Below, one piece after another: positions 6,141 through 14,338 of a stretch of 19,474 nucleotides of DNA. A program made the translations under genes and the position numbers. Source of the DNA: CAZIWJ01 sp964542855 (lineage in GTDB: Bacteria; Bacteroidota; Bacteroidia; Cytophagales; Cyclobacteriaceae); contig CAZIWJ010000040.1 in assembly GCA_964542855.1 (NCBI GenBank), forward strand, positions 1 to 19,474. The letters are read 5' to 3'. Below the pieces are notes generated by a model. The model saw only the letters and a program-made list of their open reading frames with translations. It had not been told where the DNA came from and ran no database searches. The stretch's first letter is position 1. Each line of letters starts with the position of its first letter.

Positions 6141-7397
6141 ATGATCAAGGATCCACTGCCTAACGTATCGTTCGAGAACACCACCGTAGCCTTCTCTTCA
6201 AAGAGTAACCTGGAATTACGGAAAATGCAATTCATCTTCAGCGTAATGAATCGCAAAACTATTGTAAATCTTGGTACTAACCTTATCAAACTGGGATTTA
6301 AACTGCGGCTACCGATTAAAGGGCTTGTAAAAAGTACCATATTCAGTCAATTTTGCGGAGGAGAAACGATTGAAGACTGCGGTAAAACCATTCGGGTACT
6401 GTACAGGCATAATGTGAATACGATTCTCGATTATTCAGTGGAAGGAGAGAACAACGAAAGCGCTTACGACGAAAACATGGCCGAAATTCTTGCCACTATT
6501 CGTGAATCGGGTAGTAATGAGGCCACTCCTTTTGCCGTTTTTAAAGTTTCGGGCGTAGCCAACACCCAGGTGCTCACCAGGAAACAAGCTGGCGAAGTGC
6601 TCAACGAAAAAGAGCAGGATCTATTTAACAAAGCTAAAAGCCGGGTATTCAACTTGTGTAAAGCAGCTTACGAAGCTGATACCGGTATCTTTGTAGACGG
6701 TGAAGAAAGCTGGATGCAGGATGTAGTTGACCAGATGGCTTACGAAATGATGGCCCACTTCAACCGGGAAAAGGCTATTGTGTACAATACTTACCAGATG
6801 TACCGGCACGACATGCTGAAAAACCTGAAAAAAGCTCACGCCGATGCAAGGCACGAGGGTTACTACCTGGGCGCCAAACTGGTGCGGGGGGCTTACATGG
6901 AAAAAGAACGCGAACGGGCTGCTGAAAAAGGGTACCTTTCTCCTATTCAACCTAATAAAGAAGCCACCGACCGGGATTTCAACCTGGCGTTGAATTTCTG
7001 CATGGAGCAAGCTGATATTTTTCTGGTATCAGGAACACATAACGAATATAGTAACCGTTACCTTGCCAAATTAATGATTAACAAGCGGATGGCTCCCGAC
7101 GATAAAAGGGTGTACTTCGCCCAGTTGTATGGCATGGGCGATAATATTTCGTTTAACCTGGCTAACGCCGGCTATAATGTAGCCAAGTATGTGCCGTACG
7201 GACCGGTTAAACTGGTTTTGCCTTACCTGTTCCGCAGAGCTGAAGAAAACACATCGGTTGCTGGCCAAAGCAGCCGTGAACATACATTAATAGTAAGAGA
7301 AGTATTACGTCGACGCCTCGAACAAAAGCGAAAAGATAAAGATGCTATGCATACTAAGAACTCCTCTTACGAAGCAAAAGATAACCAGGTTGTGTAG
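6141..7397 (+). CDS. Proline dehydrogenase (monofunctional, FAD-dependent)
   Basis: A 418-residue protein that oxidises L-proline to pyrroline-5-carboxylate, passing electrons through FAD to the quinone pool, the first step of proline catabolism. The start at ATG 6141 gives the usual family N-terminus with the FENTTVAFSSKS motif. The FAD-binding barrel shows LGAKLVRGAYMEKER (243-257), VSGTHNEYS (296-304), an AQLYGMGDN segment near 330, and the C-terminal YGPVKLVLPYLFRRAEEN block (353-370) with the paired arginines that bind the substrate carboxylate. The last 40 residues are a charged, poorly structured tail (RRRLEQKRKDKD). No P5C dehydrogenase domain is fused, and no partner gene is in the window. 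It stands alone and converges with 3-hydroxybutyrate dehydrogenase. The usual symbols are putA or prodh; I leave it blank because this is not the PutA fusion. Confidence 0.93.
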   Translation: MIKDPLPNVSFENTTVAFSSKSNLELRKMQFIFSVMNRKTIVNLGTNLIKLGFKLRLPIKGLVKSTIFSQFCGGETIEDCGKTIRVLYRHNVNTILDYSVEGENNESAYDENMAEILATIRESGSNEATPFAVFKVSGVANTQVLTRKQAGEVLNEKEQDLFNKAKSRVFNLCKAAYEADTGIFVDGEESWMQDVVDQMAYEMMAHFNREKAIVYNTYQMYRHDMLKNLKKAHADARHEGYYLGAKLVRGAYMEKERERAAEKGYLSPIQPNKEATDRDFNLALNFCMEQADIFLVSGTHNEYSNRYLAKLMINKRMAPDDKRVYFAQLYGMGDNISFNLANAGYNVAKYVPYGPVKLVLPYLFRRAEENTSVAGQSSREHTLIVREVLRRRLEQKRKDKDAMHTKNSSYEAKDNQVV

Positions 7398-7406
7398 AGG
7401 TATTCT

Positions 7407-7475
7407 GTAACTTTTCGCCGTTGTTTTAATGCTAAACGCCAGGTTGTAAGTTACGAGTACACCAAAACTATGGTG
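7407..7475. terminator. Weak dyads between convergent genes, possible bidirectional terminator
   Basis: Between the proline dehydrogenase and 3-hydroxybutyrate dehydrogenase stops lie GTAACTT (7407-7413) matching AAGTTAC (7448-7454), and CACCA (7460-7464) matching TGGTG (7471-7475) with a 6-nt loop. Neither has a good T run. The convergent gene ends make termination here likely, but these structures are only candidates. Confidence 0.2.
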
Positions 7476-7518
7476 TTAGTGAAAGTTCCACTCCCATATT
7501 CTGCCGTATGCACACACC

Positions 7519-8289
7519 TTATTGAGCTGTCCATCCGCCATCCATCGGGATTGAAGTACCGGTAAGCGTACTGGCTGCTTCTGAGGCCAGGAATACAGCA
7601 AGCGCTCCAATCTGTTCAACCCCTACAAATTCTTTAATGGCCTGTTTTTTTAGCATTACTTTTGTGATCACTTCTTCTTCCGACATATTATGCGATTTAG
7701 CCTGATCGGCGATCTGCCCTTCCACAAGCGGGGTTCTTACGTAGCCGGGACCAACCGCATTACAGGTAATTCCGTAAGGGGCCCCTTCCAGAGCCAGCAC
7801 CTTGGTTAATCCGGTTACGCCGTGTTTGGCCGTTACGTAAGCCGATTTGTATTCAGATGCCCGCATGCCATGGGCGGAAGTAAGATTAATAATTCGCCCG
7901 AATCCCTGTTCTTTCATACCGGGCCATACTGCCTTGGCCATGTGAAAGGCCGAACTCATGTTTATGCCGATGATGGCATCCCACTTACTTTCCGGAAATT
8001 CGTCGATAGGAGCTACGTGCTGAATTCCCGCATTGTTAACGAGTACCTGCAGTGAACCCAGTTCAGCTTCGGCCTGCTTTACCAGTTCCCGGATTTCTTC
8101 CGGCTTCAGCATATTAGCGTTTGAGAAGCCGGTTTTAACCCCGAATTCCTCTCCTACCGATCGGGCAATGTCGCTACCATTTTCTTCCAGCCCATTAAAA
8201 AATACATTGTAGCCGGCCCCGGCGAACGATTTTGCCATACCCAGCCCGATACCGCTGGTACTTCCGGTGATAATTACATTTTTTTTCAT
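7519..8289 (-). CDS. 3-hydroxybutyrate dehydrogenase (SDR family)
   Basis: A 256-residue classical SDR that interconverts D-3-hydroxybutyrate and acetoacetate with NAD(H), used in ketone-body or polyhydroxybutyrate breakdown. All catalytic elements are intact: TGSTSGIG (8-15), NNAG (85-88), Asn110, Ser138, Tyr151 and Lys155 in YVTAK. Features typical of this subfamily rather than FabG are the GITCNAVGPGYVRTPLV segment (173-189), the long substrate-lid helices with MLKKQAIKEFV (212-222) and the C-terminus MDGGWTAQ. The start at ATG 8289 fits. It is single-gene and divergent from rpsP. Its complete motifs contrast with the degenerate SDR at 365-1087. The usual symbols are bdhA or hbdH; I leave it blank because substrate identity is by similarity. 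Confidence 0.88.
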   Translation of the reverse strand: MKKNVIITGSTSGIGLGMAKSFAGAGYNVFFNGLEENGSDIARSVGEEFGVKTGFSNANMLKPEEIRELVKQAEAELGSLQVLVNNAGIQHVAPIDEFPESKWDAIIGINMSSAFHMAKAVWPGMKEQGFGRIINLTSAHGMRASEYKSAYVTAKHGVTGLTKVLALEGAPYGITCNAVGPGYVRTPLVEGQIADQAKSHNMSEEEVITKVMLKKQAIKEFVGVEQIGALAVFLASEAASTLTGTSIPMDGGWTAQ

Positions 8290-8355
8290 GTTATATGATT
8301 AAGGAGGTTAGAAAAAGCAACTAAAATCAATTGTTAATTGTCTTGGTATAATGAA

Positions 8356-8386
8356 GTAAAGTAGCAGGAGCAAAGCGATTGTGCAA
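8356..8386 (-). promoter_or_regulatory. Possible promoter of 3-hydroxybutyrate dehydrogenase
   Basis: On the minus strand, TTG (8386-8384), 20 bp, then TACTTTAC (8363-8356). The second box matches TAnnTTTG at six of eight positions. It would give a leader of about 60 nt. Confidence 0.25.
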
Positions 8387-8428
8387 GGGAAATGTCTTTT
8401 TTACCCATCGCACAAAAACCAGCTTTCG

Positions 8429-8459
8429 TTGTACACTATGAGCGAACTTATTATATTTG
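8429..8459 (+). promoter_or_regulatory. Bacteroidete -33/-7 promoter of the rpsP operon
   Basis: TTG at 8429-8431, exactly 20 bp, then TATATTTG at 8452-8459, a full match to TAnnTTTG. Expected transcription start is near 8466, leaving a leader of about 48 nt before rpsP. This is the clearest promoter in the window and probably drives rpsP-rimM and possibly the polysaccharide genes behind them. Confidence 0.7.
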
Positions 8460-8477
8460 CAACCTTTCAAAATAACA

Positions 8478-8494
8478 GACAGACGTGATCTGTC
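8478..8494 (+). promoter_or_regulatory. Short hairpin in the rpsP leader
   Basis: GACAGA (8478-8483), loop CGTGA, TCTGTC (8489-8494): a perfect 6-bp stem in the 5' leader, ending 20 nt before the start codon. Many ribosomal protein leaders carry autoregulatory structures, but this one matches no family I know. Confidence 0.3.
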
Positions 8495-8514
8495 CGTTAA
8501 AAACATAACAATTC

Positions 8515-9168
8515 ATGGCAGTAAAAATCAGATTAGCGCGTCGAGGACGCAAAAAAAGAGCGGTGTACGATGTAGTCATCGCTGACGCCAGGTCTCCACG
8601 AGATGGAAGATTTATTGAAAAAATTGGGGTGTACAACCCTAACACCGACCCAGCGCACGTTGACATCAACGACGACCGGGCATTCCATTGGGTAATGAAC
8701 GGTGCACAGCCTACTGACACCGTCAGGGCAATGCTTTCGTACCGTGGTATCCTGATGAAAAAGCATTTGCAAATTGGAGTAATTAAAGGAGCTATTACTC
8801 AGGAGCAGGCCGACGAAAAACTCGAGGCCTGGAAAGAGCAGAAGGAGCAGCAGATCGCCAGCAGAATCGAAGGTATTGAAAAGAAAAATACCGAAGAGGC
8901 CAGGAAGCGAAAAGAAGCTGAGTCTAAGGTAAGAGCGGCCAGGGAAGAAGCGATTAGGGCCCGTCAGAAAAAAGAAGAAGAGGCGGCGGCGGCTGAAGCT
9001 GCAGAAGCGGCAGGTGAACAGGAAGAATCTGCTACTGAAGAAGCAACAGAAACAGCTGCGGAAGCCGAAGCTCCTGCTGAAGAACAGCAAAGCAACGTTG
9101 AAGAAGCGAAAGAGGAAGTTCCTGCTGAAGCTGAAAAAGAAGAAAGTTCTGACGATAAGAAAGAGTAA
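8515..9168 (+). CDS. rpsP: 30S ribosomal protein S16 with long charged tail
   Basis: Residues 1-90 are a standard S16, a small-subunit assembly protein binding the 5' domain of 16S rRNA: MAVKIRLARRGRKKRAVYDV opening, ADARSPRDGRFIEKIGVYNP (23-42), and the TDTVRAMLSYRGILMKKHL helix region (67-85). The protein is 217 residues, more than twice the roughly 80-90 of E. coli. The extra part is a long Lys/Glu/Arg-rich helix (about 98-165, coiled-coil-like) and then an acidic Glu/Ala/Ser-rich tail (about 166-217) ending SSDDKKE. Extended S16 tails are usual in Bacteroidota, so this is not damage. It has a strong promoter, and rimM follows 9 bp later. Confidence 0.96.
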   Translation: MAVKIRLARRGRKKRAVYDVVIADARSPRDGRFIEKIGVYNPNTDPAHVDINDDRAFHWVMNGAQPTDTVRAMLSYRGILMKKHLQIGVIKGAITQEQADEKLEAWKEQKEQQIASRIEGIEKKNTEEARKRKEAESKVRAAREEAIRARQKKEEEAAAAEAAEAAGEQEESATEEATETAAEAEAPAEEQQSNVEEAKEEVPAEAEKEESSDDKKE

Positions 9169-9177
9169 CCGCAGGGA

Positions 9178-9714
9178 ATGACGGCAGACCAGTGCTTTGA
9201 ACTCGGATACATTACTAAAACTCACGGGATCAACGGCGAAGTTTCTGCTTACCTGGATGTAGACTTCCCCGAGGACTATACCAACCTGGAATCAGTGTTT
9301 GTGCAAACCATAGCCGGTAGCCATACACTGGTTCCTTTTTTTATTGAATCCATCCTGGTCCGCAATAAGCGGGCAATCATTGCTTTCGAAGATGTAGTTG
9401 ATATTGAAGTGGCCCAGGAAATGGTAGGCCAGAAGCTTTTCTTGCCACTCGATCAGCTTCCTTCATTAAAAGAAAATCAGTTCTACTATCACGAAATTGT
9501 TGGATTTACCGTTTGGGATAAGCAACATGGAGAGTTAGGGCCTGTTGATACGGTTTACGATACTGGCGCTAACCATTTAATAGCCCTTCAGTTTAAGGGT
9601 CAGGAGGTGCTAATTCCCGTTGTTGACGAAGTAGTGGTATCGGTGAACCGGGAAAAAAAACAGGTGATCACCAATTTACCCGATGGGCTTATTGATTTGT
9701 ATCTGGAAAAATAA
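9178..9714 (+). CDS. rimM: Ribosome maturation factor RimM
   Basis: A 178-residue protein needed for late 30S maturation, binding S19 near the 16S head. The N-terminal RimM barrel starts ECF-like with CFELGYITKTHGINGEVSAY (6-25, the conserved G-x-I-x-K-x-H-G-x-x-G-E signature) and runs to about 88. The C-terminal PRC barrel covers about 101-175 (FYYHEIVGFTVWD; GANHLIALQFKGQEVLIPVV). Both domains are complete. ATG 9178 sits 9 bp after the rpsP stop, so the two are co-transcribed. The usual next gene, trmD, is absent; a polysaccharide export gene follows after 23 bp. Confidence 0.95.
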   Translation: MTADQCFELGYITKTHGINGEVSAYLDVDFPEDYTNLESVFVQTIAGSHTLVPFFIESILVRNKRAIIAFEDVVDIEVAQEMVGQKLFLPLDQLPSLKENQFYYHEIVGFTVWDKQHGELGPVDTVYDTGANHLIALQFKGQEVLIPVVDEVVVSVNREKKQVITNLPDGLIDLYLEK

Positions 9715-9737
9715 GTCCCGATTAAAAGGAAAAAAAC

Positions 9738-12191
9738 ATGCGTAAATTTTTTTTGCTGGGCTTGTTGCTCTTCGGACTGGGTGTTGTTCAGGGGCTGGCG
9801 CAGGACTTGCTTAACCGCGATATCAGTAAGGTTAAAGTTGACCAGTTAACCGACGACCAGATTCAGCGATTTATTGAAGAAGCCGATCGAAGGGGGCTTA
9901 GCGACCAGGATATCCGCCAGCAAGCGGTATTTAGAGGGTTGCCAAATTCAGAGGCTGGCAAGCTGATACGCAGAATAAGAGAAGTAAGGCAGAAACTAAG
10001 AAATGGTAACCAGGAATCGGCAGAAAAAGTAGAAACAGACAGCCTTTCCCAGGCAAATCTTGATAATTTAAACCAGCAACAAAATAAGTTTACCCTTACC
10101 GAAGAGGAGCAAAAGGTGTTTGGTATGCAGCTTTTTACCAATGCTACCATTAATTTCGAGCCTAGTCTTAATATTCCTACCCCCAATAATTACCAGTTGG
10201 GGGTGAACGATGAATTAATTATCAACATCTGGGGAGCTTCGCAACAGGTATACCAGCAGATTGTTGATCGGGAGGGGATGATTACCATACCCAACCTGGG
10301 CCCTATTTACGTAAACGGGCTTACCATCGAGGAAGCACGCAGAAGAATCATTAACCGATTAAAAAATATTTATGCCGGCCTGGAGCGGCCTAATCCTAAT
10401 ACCTACGCTGATATTACACTGGGCAGCGTGCGCAGCATTAAGGTTACGTTAATAGGTGAAGTGCGTAAACCAGGAACTTACACTGTTCCTTCGTTAACTT
10501 CAATGTTCAACGTGCTCTACCTTTCGGGTGGTCCTACCTTTCGGGGTTCCTTTCGTAACATTGAGATTATAAGAAACAACAAAGTACATACAACCTTCGA
10601 TATGTATGATTTCCTGGTGAAAGGTAGCCAGGACAATAATATCCTCTTACGCGATCAGGATATTATCCGGATCAGTACCTACGAAAACCGGATCGAGATG
10701 GTGGGTGAGGTTAAACGACCAGGGTACTACGAAGTACAGGACCGGGAAACACTGAAAGATGCATTCACCTTCGCCGGCGGCTTTACGGAAAATGCCTACG
10801 CTAAAAACTTCAGGGTTACCCGAAACACGGACCGGGAAAAAAGTATCGTTGAGGTAAGTAAAGAAGAGAAAAGGGATTTTAAGCTTAAGAACGGCGATGT
10901 AATTGAAGTGGGAGAAATACTGGATCGGTTCAGCAACCGCGTGGAAGTAGTGGGAGCCGTATACCGGGAAGGCGCTTACGAACTGGAAGAAGGAATGACG
11001 GTTGGCGATTTAATCCGTAAAGCAGAAGGCCTGCGGGAAGATGCTTTCACCAGCCGGGCCATATTGCTTCGGCTGAAACCGAATCTGAGTACCTCATCCA
11101 TTGGGGTCAATCTTCGCAGCGCGTTAAGTGAGGCTACTGATACCATTAAATTACAACGGGAAGATGTGTTGAGGGTATTCTCAGGTTTATCTTTCCGCGA
11201 TCAGTTACAAATAGAAGTGCAGGGAGAGGTGTTTGCTCCCGGAAAATATCCCTACCTGGAAGATGTTACACTGGGCGATGCCATTATCCTGGCAGGGGGG
11301 TTAAAGGAATCGGCCTCGCAGCAGCAGGTAGAAGTGGCGCGCAGGAAGCGCGATATTAACGAAGTAACCGATGAAATTGCAGAAGTATTTACTTTCGATG
11401 TAAAGGAAAATTTTTCCCTAAGCGATAACGCTTCCAATTTCGAGCTTAAACCTTTCGATCAGGTGTTTGTCCGTATACTCCCAAGCTACCAGGAACAGCA
11501 GCAGGTAAAAATAGCCGGTGAAGTAAAATATCCGGGCACTTACGTACTTTCTAACCGGAATGAAAGGGTTTCGAGCTTAATTGAGCGAGCCGGAGGGTTA
11601 ACCCAGTTTGCTTTCCTGGAAGGAACCAAGTTTATTAGGAAAATCCAGTTAACGAAAGAGGAAAGAAAACAACAGGAACTACAAAGACAAAGGCTGTTAG
11701 AGGATACTGCTCAAAACCGGGAAATTACTACAGTAAAGGAGCAGGAGCAAATTGGTATCAACCTGGCCGAAGTGCTAAAAAACTCTGGTGAGCGTAACGA
11801 TTTTATTCTGCAGGCCGGGGATAGTTTGTATATTCCAAAAGAACTTCAAACGGTAAAAATCAGTGGAGAGTTGTTATACCCGGTAACCGTGCGATACGAA
11901 AAAAACAGATCGCTTTCTTTCTATCTTTCACAGGCAGGAGGGTTTACAAACGACGCTAACAGGAAGCGAACTTATGTGGTTTACGCAAACGGTTCGGTAG
12001 ACCGAACCCGGTCTTTTATAGGTATTCGTAATTATCCAGGTATTGAACCGGGAGCTGAAATTATTGTACCGGCTAAACCGGAAAGAAAGGGTATAACCGC
12101 CCAGCAGGCTATCTCGATCAGCTCTGCACTTGCATCCCTGGCACTGGTAATTATTACATTAGTTAATAATATTAATATCAAACAGGATTAA
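9738..12191 (+). CDS. SLBB-repeat polysaccharide export protein, 817 aa
   Basis: A large envelope protein with an N-terminal signal peptide (1-21, core FFLLGLLLFGLGVV, cut after GLAQ) and no lipobox Cys, unlike lipoprotein Wza. Residues about 25-140 are charged and helical. A polysaccharide biosynthesis/export (Wza PES) domain follows at about 147-235 (NYQLGVNDELIINIWGA; REGMITIPNLGPIYVNGLT). Then come six SLBB repeats starting near residues 236, 319, 402, 492, 590 and 706, each with the pattern V-x-GEV-x-x-PG-x-Y then a helix to AGG. The C-terminus has one hydrophobic helix (about 790-810) and NINIKQD. This fits an export channel for exopolysaccharide or capsule, held by its own C-terminal helix. 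A purine-rich AAGGA lies 7 nt before ATG 9738. It is followed by gmd and fcl, which supply a fucose donor. Confidence 0.9.
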   Translation: MRKFFLLGLLLFGLGVVQGLAQDLLNRDISKVKVDQLTDDQIQRFIEEADRRGLSDQDIRQQAVFRGLPNSEAGKLIRRIREVRQKLRNGNQESAEKVETDSLSQANLDNLNQQQNKFTLTEEEQKVFGMQLFTNATINFEPSLNIPTPNNYQLGVNDELIINIWGASQQVYQQIVDREGMITIPNLGPIYVNGLTIEEARRRIINRLKNIYAGLERPNPNTYADITLGSVRSIKVTLIGEVRKPGTYTVPSLTSMFNVLYLSGGPTFRGSFRNIEIIRNNKVHTTFDMYDFLVKGSQDNNILLRDQDIIRISTYENRIEMVGEVKRPGYYEVQDRETLKDAFTFAGGFTENAYAKNFRVTRNTDREKSIVEVSKEEKRDFKLKNGDVIEVGEILDRFSNRVEVVGAVYREGAYELEEGMTVGDLIRKAEGLREDAFTSRAILLRLKPNLSTSSIGVNLRSALSEATDTIKLQREDVLRVFSGLSFRDQLQIEVQGEVFAPGKYPYLEDVTLGDAIILAGGLKESASQQQVEVARRKRDINEVTDEIAEVFTFDVKENFSLSDNASNFELKPFDQVFVRILPSYQEQQQVKIAGEVKYPGTYVLSNRNERVSSLIERAGGLTQFAFLEGTKFIRKIQLTKEERKQQELQRQRLLEDTAQNREITTVKEQEQIGINLAEVLKNSGERNDFILQAGDSLYIPKELQTVKISGELLYPVTVRYEKNRSLSFYLSQAGGFTNDANRKRTYVVYANGSVDRTRSFIGIRNYPGIEPGAEIIVPAKPERKGITAQQAISISSALASLALVIITLVNNINIKQD

Positions 12192-12199
12192 ATTTTATA

Positions 12200-12217
12200 T
12201 TTAAGTATTCACTTAAA
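12200..12217 (+). promoter_or_regulatory. AT-rich dyad between the export gene and gmd
   Basis: TTTAAGT (12200-12206), loop ATTC, ACTTAAA (12211-12217): a perfect 7-bp inverted repeat just past the export gene stop. There is no T run, so it is not a classic terminator; it may be an operator or a weak processing hairpin. The 89-bp gap before gmd shows no other signal. Confidence 0.3.
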
Positions 12218-12280
12218 ATGACCAACCAGTTAACCAGCTAGCAGTGATGAGCTGATATTTCTTCTTTGAATGAATATATT

Positions 12281-13393
12281 ATGAAAAAAGCATTAATTAC
12301 CGGTATTACCGGACAGGACGGAGCCTACCTTGCCGATTTTTTACTGAAAAAAGGATACGAGGTTCACGGAATTAAAAGGCGAAGCTCGCTTTTCAATACC
12401 GATAGGATTGACGCTCTTTACCAGGATCCGCACGAAAAACACGTCCGCTTCGTTTTGCACTACGGCGATCTTACCGATTCAACCAATATTATCCGGATCA
12501 TCCAGGAGGTGCAGCCCGATGAAATATACAATCTGGGTGCCATGTCGCACGTAAAGGTTAGCTTCGATGAGCCGGAATACACCGCCAATGTCGACGGCCT
12601 CGGAACTCTCCGCATCCTGGAAGCGGTTCGTCTTTTGGGTATAATTGATAAAACCAAAATCTACCAGGCCTCTACCTCCGAATTATACGGCCTGGTGCAG
12701 GAAATACCCCAAAGCGAAAAAACACCGTTTTATCCCCGGTCTCCTTATGCTGTAGCCAAACTGTACGGTTACTGGATTACCGTAAACTATCGCGAAGCTT
12801 ATAATATGTTTGCGGTAAACGGGATCTTGTTTAACCACGAGTCACCACTGCGCGGGGAAACATTTGTAACCCGCAAAATTACCCGCGCCTGCTGCCGTAT
12901 TGCTCTGGGACTACAGGATGTGCTTTACCTGGGTAACATGGATGCCAAACGCGACTGGGGTCATGCTGAAGACTACGTTCGGGCCATGTGGCTGATCCTG
13001 CAGCAGGATAAACCTGAAGACTTTGTCATCGCCACCGGGGTAACCACTACAGTTCGCGATTTTGTGAAAAAATCGTTTGCTGAACTGGGTATTACGGTTG
13101 GTTTTAAAAATACCGGGGTTGAAGAAATCGGGTACGTTGAGTCGTGTAACAACAGCGAATTCGACCTGAAAGAAGGGCAGGAGATTGTAAAGGTCGACCC
13201 TCGTTATTTCCGGCCTACTGAAGTAGAACTGTTAATCGGCGATGCAGCTAAAGCACGCAAAAAACTGGGCTGGGAGCTGAATTACGACCTCGATAAGCTG
13301 GTGGCCGACATGATTGGCTCAGACCTGGAATTATTCCGTAAAGATAAATACCTCATGGAAGGTGGGCATCAAATTATGAACTACCATGAATAA
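12281..13393 (+). CDS. gmd: GDP-mannose 4,6-dehydratase
   Basis: A 370-residue NADP-dependent extended SDR that turns GDP-D-mannose into GDP-4-keto-6-deoxymannose in the cytoplasm, first step to GDP-L-fucose and GDP-rhamnose-type sugars. I choose ATG 12281, which gives the family N-terminus MKKALITGITGQDG; a TTG in frame 15 nt upstream would add five unlikely residues. Visible are the nucleotide loop GITGQDG (8-14), the catalytic STSELYG (131-137), YAVAK with Tyr156 and Lys160, and the FNHESPLRGETFVTRKITRA block that binds nucleotide and forms the oligomer contact. All catalytic residues are intact. The stop overlaps the start of fcl by 8 bases, so translation is probably coupled. Confidence 0.96.
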   Translation: MKKALITGITGQDGAYLADFLLKKGYEVHGIKRRSSLFNTDRIDALYQDPHEKHVRFVLHYGDLTDSTNIIRIIQEVQPDEIYNLGAMSHVKVSFDEPEYTANVDGLGTLRILEAVRLLGIIDKTKIYQASTSELYGLVQEIPQSEKTPFYPRSPYAVAKLYGYWITVNYREAYNMFAVNGILFNHESPLRGETFVTRKITRACCRIALGLQDVLYLGNMDAKRDWGHAEDYVRAMWLILQQDKPEDFVIATGVTTTVRDFVKKSFAELGITVGFKNTGVEEIGYVESCNNSEFDLKEGQEIVKVDPRYFRPTEVELLIGDAAKARKKLGWELNYDLDKLVADMIGSDLELFRKDKYLMEGGHQIMNYHE

Positions 13394-14327
13394 AACCGAT
13401 AAAATATATGTCGCTGGTCATCGGGGAATGGTTGGCTCGGCCATTTACCGAATCCTGGAAAAGGAAGGGTACCAGAACCTGGTTACCCGAACTTCCTCTG
13501 AGCTTGATTTGAGAAACCAGCAGCAGGTGAAAGAATTTTTCCAGCAGGAAAAACCCGATTTCGTTTTCCTGGCTGCCGCTAAGGTGGGGGGAATTCAGGC
13601 TAACAACATTTACCGGGCTGAATTTCTATATGATAATTTAATGATTCAGCAGAATATCATTCACCAAAGTTACGAGGCTGAGGTGAAGAAACTGATGTTC
13701 CTGGGCTCTTCCTGCATCTACCCTAAAATGGCGCCCCAGCCTCTTAAGGAAGATTACCTGCTTACCGGCCCGCTGGAATCGACCAATGAACCGTACGCAA
13801 TTGCAAAAATTGCCGGCATTAAGATGTGCGAAGCCTATCGTTCCCAGTACGGATGTAACTATATTTCGCTGATGCCTACCAACCTGTACGGGCCCAACGA
13901 TAATTACGATCTGGAAAATTCGCACGTGCTTCCAGCCCTGATCCGGAAATTCCACGAAGCTAAAGAAAACCAGGCCTACTCGGTAGAAATATGGGGAACC
14001 GGTAGCCCGAAAAGGGAATTTATGCACGTGGATGACCTGGCCGGAGCCTGTTTATTCCTGATGCAGCATTACAACGAACCGCAATTCGTAAACGTGGGAA
14101 CTGGTGTAGATGTAAGCATTAAAGAATTAGCGATGCTTATTAAAAAGGTGGTGGGTTTTGAAGGAGAACTTGCGTTTAATACTGATAAGCCCGATGGAAC
14201 TCCCCGTAAATTAATGGACGTAAGCCGGTTAAATAACCTGGGATACACGGCCCGGATTTCACTGGAAGAGGGAATTAAAAGTACTTACCAGGATTTCCTG
14301 GCTTCGTACGCTGATATAGCCAGCTGA
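13386..14327 (+). CDS. fcl: GDP-L-fucose synthase
   Basis: A 313-residue extended SDR with both epimerase and reductase activity, completing GDP-L-fucose synthesis from the product of gmd using NADPH. It shows the nucleotide loop GHRGMVGSA (11-19), the AAAKVGGIQAN segment, SSCIYPK with Ser108 and Cys110 (catalytic Cys, 108-114), and YAIAK with Tyr137 and Lys141. A histidine in NSHVLPALIRKFH near 180 is the second acid/base residue, and EIWGTGSPKREFMHVDDLA marks the C-terminal substrate domain. All active-site residues are present. It overlaps gmd by 8 bases and is the last gene of the run. GDP-fucose made here would feed a fucosyltransferase outside the window, probably for the polysaccharide that the SLBB protein exports. 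Confidence 0.96.
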   Translation: MNKTDKIYVAGHRGMVGSAIYRILEKEGYQNLVTRTSSELDLRNQQQVKEFFQQEKPDFVFLAAAKVGGIQANNIYRAEFLYDNLMIQQNIIHQSYEAEVKKLMFLGSSCIYPKMAPQPLKEDYLLTGPLESTNEPYAIAKIAGIKMCEAYRSQYGCNYISLMPTNLYGPNDNYDLENSHVLPALIRKFHEAKENQAYSVEIWGTGSPKREFMHVDDLAGACLFLMQHYNEPQFVNVGTGVDVSIKELAMLIKKVVGFEGELAFNTDKPDGTPRKLMDVSRLNNLGYTARISLEEGIKSTYQDFLASYADIAS

Positions 14328-14338
14328 TCTTTTCCCAG

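Noticed and set aside
8533..9225. Long minus-strand open frame (230 codons) opposite rpsP
   Set aside because: It is Phe/Ser/Arg-rich low-complexity sequence mirroring the Glu/Lys/Ala tail of S16 on the other strand; rpsP is certain.
12266..12280. TTG start five codons upstream for gmd
   Set aside because: ATG 12281 gives the standard family N-terminus; the upstream residues match nothing typical of the family.
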